This document shows positions 30,440 through 39,675 of a stretch of DNA of 64,000 bases, in pieces. The first letter of the stretch is position 1. Each line of letters opens with the position of its first letter. The position numbers and the translations under genes are program-made. Location of the stretch: assembly GCA_949825045.1 (NCBI GenBank), contig OX463820.1, positions 8,258,501 to 8,322,500 of the forward strand. Reading direction: 5' to 3'. This DNA is from Argyresthia goedartella (taxonomy: Eukaryota; Arthropoda; Insecta; Lepidoptera; Argyresthiidae). Below the pieces are notes generated by a model that did no database searches, was not told the DNA's origin, and saw nothing but the letters and a program-made list of their open reading frames with translations.

Positions 30440-30617
30440 TCAGTGCTTCTGGCCCCACACTAGGATACCCAGTGTCGTGGGAACCAAAAAAGCGACGTCA
30501 CAAACAGATAAACATCCAAGACCTAGGGATTTTTTTTCTTTACACCCAGCCGGGGATCGAACCCGGGACCTCTCGCATGGTAGGCAGAGCCACAACCGCT
30601 GCGCCACAGCGGTCATC
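30440..30617 (-). mobile_element. SINE family 2, minus strand
   Basis: The tRNA-like head, with a B box inside GGGGATCGAACCCGG on the plus strand and the end GCGCCACAGCGGTC, is well kept. The tail is CTGGCCCCACACTAGGATAC. This is one of the better preserved copies of the family in the window. Confidence 0.8.
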
Positions 30618-30619
30618 GC

Positions 30620-31262
30620 CTTGCTCCTCAATATTTTTTACATCGCCACTCGCAACATTCGTGTTTTTAGATTCTTATTCATTAGAACAACCACGACAAC
30701 CCGCATATTAGAACAACACTTTTAAAGTCAGAAAGTTTTATAGAATTCATTCGGAATAAAATATTCTGTTCACGGAACTATAGAACTCAAAGCTGCACCT
30801 CTTCCTGCTCAAAAAGTCGTAGCCACAACCCCGATACAGGGTGTAATGGAAAGGAGTAGATACTCGAGTTTTATGGAAGAAAAGTGCCTGTAAATTCCAA
30901 ACGGGCTTAAAATAATACATTCAGCGGCAGCAAATCTAGCCAAGATGCTCGTCGTGAGATTTAACACAAACTGGAGCGTTAATTAAGGGATGTTTTGATG
31001 ATGATAGGATAAGCGACCCCTTTTGTTTATTTATCTACACAGGAATCATAAACCCTCTTTACTGCGTCCAAAAACCACACGTTACGACCAGCATAATGAT
31101 AAACTTCTTGGTAAAAAAAAAACTCTTCTCTTATCCGAATATTGATCATCATGACCATAATGTACCAAAGTTTGTCAAAGTATTACATTCAAATTTCGAA
31201 CGCCGCCGACGCCCGCCTGCGTGCCGCCCCTAGTTTGTCTGTGAAGTTGGTACTACAGAACA
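30620..31262. other. no recognisable gene
   Basis: It contains a short ACAGGGTGTAATGG fragment near 30836. The remainder shows nothing I can support. Confidence 0.4.
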
Positions 31263-31526
31263 AGCTAAACAACTGCAGAGCAATGATCAATGTCACAATG
31301 CCGGTCGAACATGCGGTTCCTGAACACATCAAAGAGAGCTTTTGATATGGTGTAGATAAACTAGTGTATGTAACTGTACATAATTAGACATTAAAACTCT
31401 CGAGTGATATTATTATGAAACTACACTCTCGAGTATTAATGCCCTCCATTATGTAGCAGTAACATAATAGTAGTTTATGTGACTGCTACATAATGGAGGG
31501 CATCATTGCTCTGCAGTTGTTTAGCT
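31263..31526. repeat. nested snap-back inverted repeat
   Basis: The right arm 31482-31526 is the reverse complement of two separate left pieces. Its last 25 bp match 31263-31287 perfectly, and its first 20 bp match 31441-31460 perfectly. The 153 bp between the left pieces have no counterpart on the right. Confidence 0.85.
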
Positions 31527-31533
31527 CTGTCCC

Positions 31534-31667
31534 GTCTGTCACCAGGCTGTATCGCCTGGTGACAGACAGGCGGATGGATAGACGGACGGACGGACGGACG
31601 GCGGAGGCTTAGTAATAGGGTCCCGTTTGGCACCCTTCGGGTACGGAACCCTAAAAACAAACGAATT
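31534..31667 (+). repeat. GGTACGGAACCC repeat, right half, with internal hairpin
   Basis: A perfect 14-bp hairpin (31534-31547 / 31554-31567, loop TGTATC) precedes (GGAC)n and the standard end TTAGTAATAGGGTCCC to GGTACGGAACCCT. The left half of the repeat is missing. Confidence 0.7.
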
Positions 31668-31884
31668 GTGATTAAATAAATGGGCTTTTTTTGCGAGTTT
31701 TTTTTTCTTTTTATCAGGGTAATCAGAAAGTAAAAAAAAATACGTTTTCCACACTCTATTATGTGAAATGTCAAATGAAAAGGCTTTGCGAAGATCTCAG
31801 ATATATCTTTTCATCATGAAGCTGAAATGCATAGTAAAAAACTATTAAGTAAAATAGCCAAAATAAGAACTCCCCCTCCCCTCC

Positions 31885-33690
31885 CCTATCTCCGACACTC
31901 ATCGTACCGTCATGATACCCCTCAGCAGGAGTATAGGGCTCTCAATACATATTTCCATTTGCTCCGAACTTGGGCAATATGCTCTAGCTCCGCCCAATCT
32001 GAGCTCAAAATGGCGGCCTCTTTCTTCGTTGAACGCCGCTACGTTGGTTTGGGACAACCATTCTTCCGATTCCCCTTTGGGCGCCATTCGACAGGTTTTC
32101 TTCAGGTCTCCAAGGCCAGGCCTTCGCCACTTCCTAATGACCACCTCCGCCTCCAAAAGCTTCTGGTGCGAGAGTCTCCACAATTCCGCGTTTGTGATTG
32201 TTTTTGGCCAGAATATTTTCAATATTTGTCTCAAACATTGACAAATACGTGGTACTGCCCGAGATGTCCTTTCGAACGAACCACTTTTCGCATCCATATA
32301 AGAGAACAGACTTCAAGTTGAATTTGAAGATTCTACTTGGTACGCCGTGTAATGGTAGAGAAGTTAAACACTGGCCTGAGTTGGGTAAATGTTGCTCGAG
32401 CCTTGTTGATACGGGGTTCGACGTCGGCCTCGGTTCCACATTGTGGGTCCACCATGCTGCCAAGGTACACAAAAATCCGCAGTTCCGCCACTGTATGGGG
32501 TTAATCTGGCTCAACACAGACCTTGCTGTTAATAATTTTGTAATTATTTATTCCAGCTTATTAAATAAAAATAAATCATAATTGTATTAGTTAAGCACAA
32601 CCTATTTTTAAAAGAGATCTAAAAATCAATCTGTGGGAGTTTCTACGCCCTTCTTCTCTCACAGTGATCCAATGTAGAGAAGAGGCAAAAAATGACGTTT
32701 GCTAAGTATATGTAAATATCTACAGTAATAAAGTACTTTTGAGTTTGAGTTTTGAGTTTGCCTCCCCATTTATACAGATTGAAGCTTCAGCGGTGGTATT
32801 GAAACGCATCTCTTTTGTTTTCCCAGAGTTGATGCGTAGTCCTTTCTCAGCAGCTTCAAGCGATAAACAAATCCTGATAGAGTCCTTTGTATACTGGCTT
32901 TATGCTCTATTCCGTTTAGCCATCAAGTGCTTGATAGCGTCCATGAGCTAGGGTGCTGGAAGGTATTTTACCTTGACCTTCTTGACCGGTGCATCCTTGT
33001 CGAACAGTCTGAGAATCATTGCGTTGAAATGGTGGATCTTATCATCCTCAGTCTCACTGGAGATAACGGGTGACCAGTCGATCGACGCAGCATCAGATTT
33101 AAAGGATGCAGTATCAATACTCTTAAGCTACGAATATGGATATTTTTTTCTCTGCTCTTGGACGGCTTAATCTTATACGAGAGATAAATGATAGGAAAAA
33201 TGAGAATTAAAATGTCCATGGGTTACAATATTCTCCAAATCTGGGACGATCATGAGATCAAGGAGGGAGGGAGTGCAGTGTGATTGGAAATGAGTTTCGT
33301 TGAGAGGAAGTGTATGTTAATTGAAAGAATCATTTTTGAGAATACATTATTTATTGAAATCGCCAAGAATGAGGGTGTCATTGCAAAGAGGAGCCTGCTG
33401 ATTGAGCAAAGACTCGAAAGAGTTGAGATAATCAATACGGAGTGAGGGACCCAATGGAAATGGAATGGGGGACCCAATTAGTGGATGGAGAGTCACCACC
33501 TGCCTATTTTTGATAGTTATTGAGACTTGATTCGAGTCCGAGGCCTCTGAGATACTCTGGACGTATTATTATATTAAAAAGCAAACCCATAGCCCATTCC
33601 TTAGATCCCCATCAATTATGTAATATACCTGTGCACCCGGCGAGAATGTTCTTTGAGTGCACTTTTGATGTGGACGTACTCGAGGAAAGA
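31885..33690 (-). pseudogene. decayed LINE pol, minus strand, interrupted by another LINE's 3' end
   Basis: Pieces lie in the expected order on the minus strand. Endonuclease remnants near 33460-33190 include an LGDFN motif. A linker near 33110-32950 resembles KIHHFNAMI and APVKKVKVKYLPAP. RT thumb remnants near 32890-32760 include GLRINSGKTKEMRFN. After an interruption at 32490-32757, 32489-31885 gives VYLGSMVDPQCGTEADVEP, SVLLYGCE and a Trp-rich C-terminus. Most of the RT palm is missing and there are many stops. The clade is uncertain. A fragment of the same C-terminus appears at 50600-50672. Confidence 0.6.
32490..32757 (+). mobile_element. 5'-truncated 3' end of CR1/Jockey-like LINE (copy D)
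   Basis: From TGTATGGGGTTAATCTGGC to a (TTTGAG)n tail it matches the 3' ends at 45262-45506 (inverted), 51150-51400 and 59620-59875. It contains only the last codons and the 3' UTR. It lies inside the decayed minus-strand LINE. Confidence 0.75.
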
Positions 33691-33748
33691 CCCAACGGGT
33701 GCACCACTTCCAATATTTCTTTTGAAAAAAGTGTCTGCAAGGGGTAGT

Positions 33749-34232
33749 AAATAATAGTTTAAAAAAACTAAAAAAACACGCTTTTATAGCTAACCGAACT
33801 AAAAATTAGAAAATAATTTTTAATTTCAGAGAGTTTATAATACAGTAGTAGAAGATCGAACAATCAATCAGAATTTATCACCTCAAAATAAAATTATAAT
33901 AAAGTTTAAGTAATTAACAAAAGAATTCAATTCAGAGTAAACAGCGTGGGGTGCTTGATAAAGTAAATGTAACAACCATTCTATTGGCAACTATCTATGA
34001 GAGGAGAGTTATGAAAAGTAGTAAAATGCACCCCACGCTTTTTACTCTGAATTGAATTCTTTTGTTAATTACTTAAACTTTATTATAATTTTATTTTGAG
34101 GTGATAAATTCTGATTGATTGTTCGATCTTCTACAACTGTATTATAAACTCTCTGAAATTAAAAATTATTTTCTAATTTTTAGTTCGGTTAGCAATAAAA
34201 GCGTGTTTTTTTAGTTTTTTTAAACTATTATT
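33749..34232. repeat. large palindrome, arms about 206 bp, 73-bp spacer
   Basis: The left arm (33749-33954) and right arm (34028-34232) are near-identical in reverse complement, from AATAGTTTAAAAAAACT to AGCGTGGGGTGC. Only scattered single differences are seen. The spacer is unrelated. It may be a fold-back/MITE element. It lies just beyond the stop of the Helitron helicase gene, so it could also sit in the Helitron's 3' region. No clear target duplication is seen. Confidence 0.85.
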
Positions 34233-34296
34233 TATTTTTCATTTTTTAGTTCGATTTATCAATTAGTTATTTGTTGACATGTGGTATTGAAATTTC

Positions 34297-34379
34297 TCAC
34301 AAATTATTTCGCAATCTCATCATTTCATTCAAAGCTTCACTGTTGCATGGGGTTTTTCGTGTTAACTTAGAACAATCGA
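34297..34379 (-). CDS. Helitron helicase gene, C-terminal exonless fragment beyond the BEL insertion
   Basis: This minus-strand piece continues the frame of 39676-40625 exactly after removing the BEL element and one ATCGA duplication. It encodes a C-terminus of the type CSKLTRKTPCNSEALNEM and ends at the stop at 34297. That ending is typical of insect Helitron Rep-helicases. The split by BEL makes the gene non-functional in one piece. Confidence 0.85.
34375..34379. repeat. ATCGA target duplication, left copy
   Basis: It is repeated at 39676-39680, immediately after the 3' LTR of the BEL element. Five bases is the usual BEL/Pao length. Confidence 0.85.
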
Positions 34380-34922
34380 TGTTCGATTCCAAATCGATAT
34401 TCGATCGATGGTTTCTGAACGGCCATTTTGAATTTGACGTTGCTGCCAACCTAGCAGTTTTTGACAACTGACAGACGAAAGCCCTCGCAATGTAACGCGT
34501 ATTGATTAGGGTATTGAAATTAAATCGCAAGCCATCTGGAATGTATTCGGGTTCCCCTCAGGATTGTCTATATAGCTGAGTGTGTTGTGGTTCCCCGAAC
34601 CAGATAAAGTTCGCATTTACGTGGCCGATTGGTTTTTCCCACGTAACATAACCTGTGTTGGAACACTGTGCTCGTCGAAGCTGGCCTGCCAGTCATACCT
34701 GGTTGGCTGAAGAACCTGTCTACCAAGAAGAGCCTAGGGTGCACCCGGGCCTTGCAGAGAGACAGGAGGTTGACAGGACCGAAGCACAGACCAGGTTAGA
34801 TCGACTCCATAAGTATTAGCTCGGTGAATCGCCGACGTTCACACTTCTTGGCATCTGATCGCTACGCTACCTCGTAGCTGATGGGCCCCTGCGAGGTCAT
34901 TAGGTGCCGAGAAGCCTGATCA
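34380..34922 (+). repeat. BEL 5' LTR (543 bp)
   Basis: Near-identical to 39133-39675. The last bases are CCTGATCA here and CCTGAACA in the 3' copy. Confidence 0.93.
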
Positions 34923-34925
34923 TTT

Positions 34926-34942
34926 TGGTAGCAAGAGCGTGG
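34926..34942 (+). other. putative BEL primer-binding site
   Basis: TGGTAGCAAGAGCGTGG begins a few bases after the 5' LTR. The TGG start and position suit a primer site. I have not identified the tRNA with certainty. Confidence 0.4.
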
Positions 34943-35538
34943 TTTCCTGAGATTTGCAGCCGTCAAGGGCTCCAGGAACCCACGATTTGGGACTATCAAT
35001 CTGTAGGTATAGGCGGTTATTAGCTAACTTGGTGTTGTTCCTGTATCCACATAGATTGGTAGTATTGTAAGCTATAAGTCTATTGCTGGTAGTAGACAGA
35101 CAGATATTACAGTTTTCCCTAAATGACCAGTTGTACTGAGATGTGACTCAGAATAGTAGGTACTCAACTTAGGTACATTGTAGGTGAATTGAAATTTGCA
35201 TTGAAGTACCAGTTAGTCAATCTATTAGTGGTCTAGTAATGCTAATGAATGTTTGGTTAACATAGGTAGTTACATCTATTGATAGCAGGCTATTACATTG
35301 TTTTCAGTTTATAGCAATTTATAACTTGAACTAATATTGACTATCTGTGTGTGTTATAATGATAAAGGGAAACTAAATTGTATTTACAGAATTTATATAG
35401 ATATAAAACTCGGTTCCTATTGTTTAAGGAAAACAGCATTGTTTAAGTTGTGGTTTAGGGTTCCCTCGTTTGGGTTGTAGACTGGAGGGTCCAATATAAT
35501 TGAGTTACTGCAAATTGTGAGTAAGTATCGTTCCGATC
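34943..35538 (+). other. BEL leader
   Basis: About 600 bp between the LTR and the gag start, with no ORF of note. Packaging signals would be expected here but cannot be recognised by eye. Confidence 0.4.
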
Positions 35539-37452
35539 ATGTCGTTATCTGAAATCCAGAAGGGTGTTTCTAAGGAACTCAGATGGTTTTCCTCCGCACA
35601 CGGTCTGATAGACCGTTTAGATAGGCATGATGTGGTATTGGAGCGGTCTATGGACGTTAAGGAACGTTACAATAGGGTGCTCGAATTGTCCGCGCAGGCG
35701 GAATCAGTTGATGGTTGCGCACCTGACAGGCTGTCACGGTTGCTAGGGGATGTCGACCAATGTATGGAGATGGCAGCTGCTATCACGCAGAAGGCTGCGG
35801 ACATACGTAGACAGCGCGAGTCCAGCCATGGTGGTGACATTGAAGCACCTCTGCCGCTTCAGGGTTCGGGGTCCAGGTTACCTGCCATAACTATGCCTAC
35901 TTTTGACGGAGTGTCCGGTGAATGGATGAGCTTCATCAATCTGTTCGACAGTTTGGTGCACATGCGATCGGACATTACCAAGTCTGTCAAGATGGCTCAG
36001 CTGGTGGCAGCATTGAGGGGTGAGCCTAGGGAGCTGGTCGCTCATTTGACAGTTACGGAGGGTAACTATGAAACGGCCAGACAATTGTTGGTCAGACGTT
36101 ACCATAACAAACGGAGGTTGGCCGATGCCCAACTGAACCGTTTGTTTAGTATCCCGGTTGTGAACAAGGTCGGGGCCATACAGACGGAGGTTTTGAACCC
36201 ATTGTTGTCCGTCACCAAGGCTCTAGAGAATCTTGGACTTCCGGTTGGTGAATGGTCGTACCTACTGTTGTACATTGTACTTTCCCGCCTACCCGCTGAC
36301 GTGCAGACTCGTTTCGAACAGTCTCACGGGAGGTCGGCCGAGGACCTGCCCGCCTTCTCCGACTTGGTCGGATTCTTGGAAGAGGAGGCTCGACGGGCAG
36401 AGAATTTGGGGTTGACGGTCACCCATCCTTCGGAGCCACAGAGAGCTGCCGGGAGCGCTGTGAGTAGGGGCTCTCCGACGAGGAAGGACCGCACCAACCG
36501 GCAGTCATATGGGACTGTGAGTGCGTTGACCCCACATAGTGAGACCTGCCCATGTTGTAGGCAGATTGGCCATGCTGTGGCCAATTGCAATAAGTTCGGG
36601 GAACTTAGGGTTCAGGGACGGCGCCGGATGGCCAAGCAGCGGAGCTGGTGTTTCCTGTGCCTCGGGCCACACATGGCTAGGTACTGCACGCGCACAAAAA
36701 TGTGCGGATATTGTGGTGGGGCCCACAACAATCTGTTGTGCATGAACCGGTCCGGCCAACAGCCACCACAGGGCCGTACCCAGGGTGACACGGCATGGGG
36801 CCCTGAGAATTCGTTTGCGACTCGGAGCGCAACTCAGGGGCCAACGTCCCCACGTACACAGGGCCGTACCCAGGGTGACACGGCATGGGGCCCTGAGAAT
36901 TCGTTTGCGACTCGGAGCGCAACTCAGGGGCCAATGTCCCCACGTGCACAGGGCGGTACTAGGGTGCAGGGCCGCACTCAGGGTCATCACATGGGGGGCC
37001 CTGAGTTTTCGGTTGCGACTCAGCATCCGACTCAGCGGGCAATGGGGCCACAAGCACGCGGCCACCCAGGGGTGCAGGGCCGCACTCAGGGTCATCACAT
37101 GGGGGGCCCTGAGTTCTCGGTTGCGACTCAGCATCCGACTCAGCGGCACATTGGGTGTGTTGAGCAGGCCGTAACGGGCGGGTGGCATGGGACACCTTCG
37201 AGCTATGCGGGTGCGGTTCGGACGCCGCCTCAGTTGTCGCCCCGCTCGTCGCCTCGTCCTCGTCGGTCGCATGTGATGTCCCCCCCGCTCATGGAGCGGC
37301 CACGGTTGAATTCACGCCCACCCCCCTTCGGGGGGCGTCGTAGGGTGGCAATGGAACCGGCGCGTGGGCCATTTGTACAATGGGACCCTCTGGCGTATAG
37401 CTGCCTACCTGATCGGTTACAGGCAGAGTGGGGCCCCGGGGGCCCTCGCTAG
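35539..37452 (+). CDS. gag: BEL/Pao gag polyprotein (637 aa)
   Basis: The ATG at 35539 opens a frame with an N-terminal helical region. A DUF1759-type gag domain follows at about residues 115-260 (LPAITMPTFDGVSGEW start). Three zinc knuckles lie at about 335-395: CPCCRQIGHAVANC, CFLCLGPHMARYC and CGYCGGAHNNLLC. A repeat-rich linker with Thr-Gln-Gly motifs follows, then a Pro/Arg-rich tail. It ends at a single TAG at 37450-37452. The downstream protease/RNase H frame is in the same phase. Gag forms the particle and binds element RNA. The coding part appears complete. Confidence 0.9.
   Translation: MSLSEIQKGVSKELRWFSSAHGLIDRLDRHDVVLERSMDVKERYNRVLELSAQAESVDGCAPDRLSRLLGDVDQCMEMAAAITQKAADIRRQRESSHGGDIEAPLPLQGSGSRLPAITMPTFDGVSGEWMSFINLFDSLVHMRSDITKSVKMAQLVAALRGEPRELVAHLTVTEGNYETARQLLVRRYHNKRRLADAQLNRLFSIPVVNKVGAIQTEVLNPLLSVTKALENLGLPVGEWSYLLLYIVLSRLPADVQTRFEQSHGRSAEDLPAFSDLVGFLEEEARRAENLGLTVTHPSEPQRAAGSAVSRGSPTRKDRTNRQSYGTVSALTPHSETCPCCRQIGHAVANCNKFGELRVQGRRRMAKQRSWCFLCLGPHMARYCTRTKMCGYCGGAHNNLLCMNRSGQQPPQGRTQGDTAWGPENSFATRSATQGPTSPRTQGRTQGDTAWGPENSFATRSATQGPMSPRAQGGTRVQGRTQGHHMGGPEFSVATQHPTQRAMGPQARGHPGVQGRTQGHHMGGPEFSVATQHPTQRHIGCVEQAVTGGWHGTPSSYAGAVRTPPQLSPRSSPRPRRSHVMSPPLMERPRLNSRPPPFGGRRRVAMEPARGPFVQWDPLAYSCLPDRLQAEWGPGGPR
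36772..37160 (+). repeat. in-frame tandem repeats in BEL gag linker
   Basis: A 90-bp unit (36772-36861, 36862-36951) starting GGCCGTACCCAGGGTGACAC is followed by a 108-bp unit present twice (36963 and 37071) starting GGTGCAGGGCCGCACTCAGG. Both periods are multiples of three and keep the gag frame open. Confidence 0.85.
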
Positions 37453-38631
37453 GAATTTGCGGCCCAACAATTTGTTGCCCCCCAACCGGAGACGGTGGTG
37501 TTACCGATCGCCTCTGTGCTTGTTTGGGATTTGGCGGGCAACCCAACATACGTTCGCGCCCTATTAGATTCTGGAGCTCAGGGCTGCATTGTATCGAATG
37601 ATTTAGCACAATGGTTGGGCCTCAATATAAATAATGTATCGCTGCCGAGGAAATTGGTCCCTGCTGGGGATTACAGGGCAACCCTTCACGGGTTTTGTGA
37701 TGCCTCTGAACGAGGGTTTGCGGCAGCGGTTTATTTGCGAACCGTCACCTCCACCGGGGAGGTCGACGTGCGTTTGGTTTTGGCAAAAAGCAAGGTAGCG
37801 CCTATTCGGACAAGGATGACGATTCCAAAACTGGAACTGTCCGGGGCTGCTCTTTTGACCAAACTTTTGAATCACACTCTAACAGTGTTGCGTGGTTCAG
37901 TGGTTTTGGAGGATACGGTGTACGCGTGGACGGACAGCCAGATTGTTTTGTGCTGGCTGAAGGCTTCGGTCCATAACTTAGAGGTTTTTGTTGCGAACCG
38001 TGTCTCCCAGATTGTGTCGTCTGAGGTCCCACTGACCTGGAGACATGTTCCAGGAGAATTGAACCCGTCTGATTGTGCATCCAGGGGATGTCGGGCTCCT
38101 GAACTCGTTAGACACCATTTGTGGTGGGGACCACCCTGGCTTGCCAGGAGAGAATCGGACTGGCCCCACAGCCATGTAGTAGTATCTTCGGATCATGGCC
38201 CCAGAGCGGCCGTGCATGTTACCCAGAAGGCTGAGGGCCCTGACGCCGGGTTTCTGCTGGACCGGTATAGCTCATGTGTGTTTGTTTGTTTATCCACCAA
38301 GGCGGTACATCTCGAGCTCGTTGCTGATCTCTCGACAGAGGCTTTCATTGCTTGTTTGGATAGGTTTGTTTCTCGAAGGGGACTTCCAACTTTGATCCGC
38401 TCTGATAACGGCACTAACTACGTCGGTGCGGAACGATACTTACGAGAGATAGTCAACTTTTTGAATGTAAATAAAGTGGATATTGGAACGGCCCTCTCCC
38501 GTCGGGGTGTACAGTGGACCTTCAGCCCACCGAGTTGCCCCCACTGGGGTGGGATTTTTGAGGCCGTAGTTAAGTCAGCTAGGCTAGACGCACTTGGGGC
38601 GTATAGTAGGTCAGACCGCGCTGACTTTTGA
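37453..38631 (+). CDS. BEL pol remnant: protease start fused to RNase H and integrase catalytic part, RT deleted
   Basis: The frame is the same as gag, directly after its TAG. It carries the protease motif ALLDSGAQGCIV near 37565. About 27 residues later it jumps to RNase H (LHGFCDASERGFAAAVYLR, WTDSQIVLCWL). Near 38255 it jumps again into the integrase core after its first Asp: CLSTKAVHLELV, RSDNGTNYVGA, PHWGGIFEAVVKSA. RT (several hundred residues), the integrase zinc domain and the first catalytic Asp are missing, yet both junctions stay in frame. It ends at 38631 by a frameshift. Confidence 0.85.
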   Translation, partial: EFAAQQFVAPQPETVVLPIASVLVWDLAGNPTYVRALLDSGAQGCIVSNDLAQWLGLNINNVSLPRKLVPAGDYRATLHGFCDASERGFAAAVYLRTVTSTGEVDVRLVLAKSKVAPIRTRMTIPKLELSGAALLTKLLNHTLTVLRGSVVLEDTVYAWTDSQIVLCWLKASVHNLEVFVANRVSQIVSSEVPLTWRHVPGELNPSDCASRGCRAPELVRHHLWWGPPWLARRESDWPHSHVVVSSDHGPRAAVHVTQKAEGPDAGFLLDRYSSCVFVCLSTKAVHLELVADLSTEAFIACLDRFVSRRGLPTLIRSDNGTNYVGAERYLREIVNFLNVNKVDIGTALSRRGVQWTFSPPSCPHWGGIFEAVVKSARLDALGAYSRSDRADF

Positions 38632-39100
38632 GGAGCTCGCGACATTGTTTTGTAAGATCGAGGCCGTTCTCAATTCGCGACCGTTGTGTCCGCTCAGCTC
38701 GGATCCAATTGACCTGGAGGCTCTGACCCCAGGCCATTTCTTGATAGGACAGCCACTTAACGCGTTGCCCGAGCACCCCTTCGAGGGAGTGAAATTGTAT
38801 CGGTTGTCAGGGTATCAGATGTTGCAGCAGTTTACTCAGAATTTCTGGAAGCGTTGGTCGCTCGAGTATCTGCATATCTTACAACAGCGCCTTAAGTGGA
38901 CTGACGAAACCAGCCCCCCTAGTGTTGGTGACCTCGTTCTGGTTAAGGATGCTAACCTACCGCCACTACGTTGGCGCAGGGGGCGCATTGTTAACTTGTT
39001 CCCTGGCAAGGACGGGACCCCCCGGTCTGCAGAGGTTCTAGTAGGAGGCTCGGTTCTAAAACGAGCGGTAGCAACGTTGTCTCGGCTGCCCGTAGATTAA
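38590..39100 (+). pseudogene. BEL integrase C-terminus with DUF5641, shifted frame
   Basis: After a one-base insertion near 38582-38592 the next frame continues the integrase end (LTFEELATLFCKIEAVLNS, RPLCPLSSDP). It then carries a DUF5641-like domain (FLIGQPLN, FWKRWSLEYL, GDLVLVKDANLPPLRW), the usual BEL/Pao pol ending. It stops 33 bp before the 3' LTR. Confidence 0.85.
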
Positions 39101-39132
39101 GGGACAGGTGGGTGCCTGTCCGGGCGGGTGAT

Positions 39133-39675
39133 TGTTCGATTCCAAATCGATATTCGATCGATGGTTTCTGAACGGCCATTTTGAATTTGACGTTGCTGCC
39201 AACCTAGCAGTTTTTGACAACTGACAGACGAAAGCCCTCGCAATGTAACGCGTATTGATTAAGGTATTGAAATTAAATCGCAAGCCATCTGGAATGTATT
39301 CGGGTTCCCCTCAGGATTGTTTATATAGCTGAGTGTGTTGTGGTTCCCCGAACCAGATAAAGTTCGCATTTACGTGGCCGATTGGTTTTTCCCACGTAAC
39401 ATAACCTGTGTTGGAACACTGTGCTCGTCGAAGCTGGCCTGCCAGTCATACCTGGTTGGCTGAAGAACCTGTCTACCAAGAAGAGCCTAGGGTGCACCCG
39501 GGCCTTGCAGAGAGACAGGAGGTTGACGGGACCGAAGCACAGACCAGGTTAGATCGACTCCATAAGTATTAGCTCGGTGAATCGCCGACGTTCACACTTC
39601 TTGGCATCTGATCGCTACGCTACCTCGTAGCTGATGGGCCCCTGCGAGGTCATTAGGTGCCGAGAAGCCTGAACA
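39133..39675 (+). repeat. BEL 3' LTR (543 bp)
   Basis: Near-identical to 34380-34922. ATCGA follows at 39676-39680. Confidence 0.93.

Larger units (their letters stand above)
34380..39675 (+). mobile_element. BEL/Pao LTR retrotransposon (5296 bp), internally deleted
   Basis: Two 543-bp LTRs (34380-34922 and 39133-39675) start TGTTCGATTCC and end CCTGAWCA, differing at about four positions by eye. The perfect ATCGA duplication and the restored Helitron frame fix the boundaries. The interior encodes a BEL-type gag with three CX2C knuckles, a protease start, RNase H and part of integrase. RT is absent. The element is young and non-autonomous. Confidence 0.93.

Noticed and set aside
30322..30725. 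ORFs of 80-130 codons
   Set aside because: They read across an inverted SINE copy.
31827..32581. Plus-strand ORFs of 109-164 codons
   Set aside because: They are antisense to the decayed minus-strand LINE C-terminus.
36505..37272. Minus-strand 255-codon ORF in BEL gag
   Set aside because: It is the shadow of the in-frame tandem repeats and GC-rich linker of gag on the plus strand.
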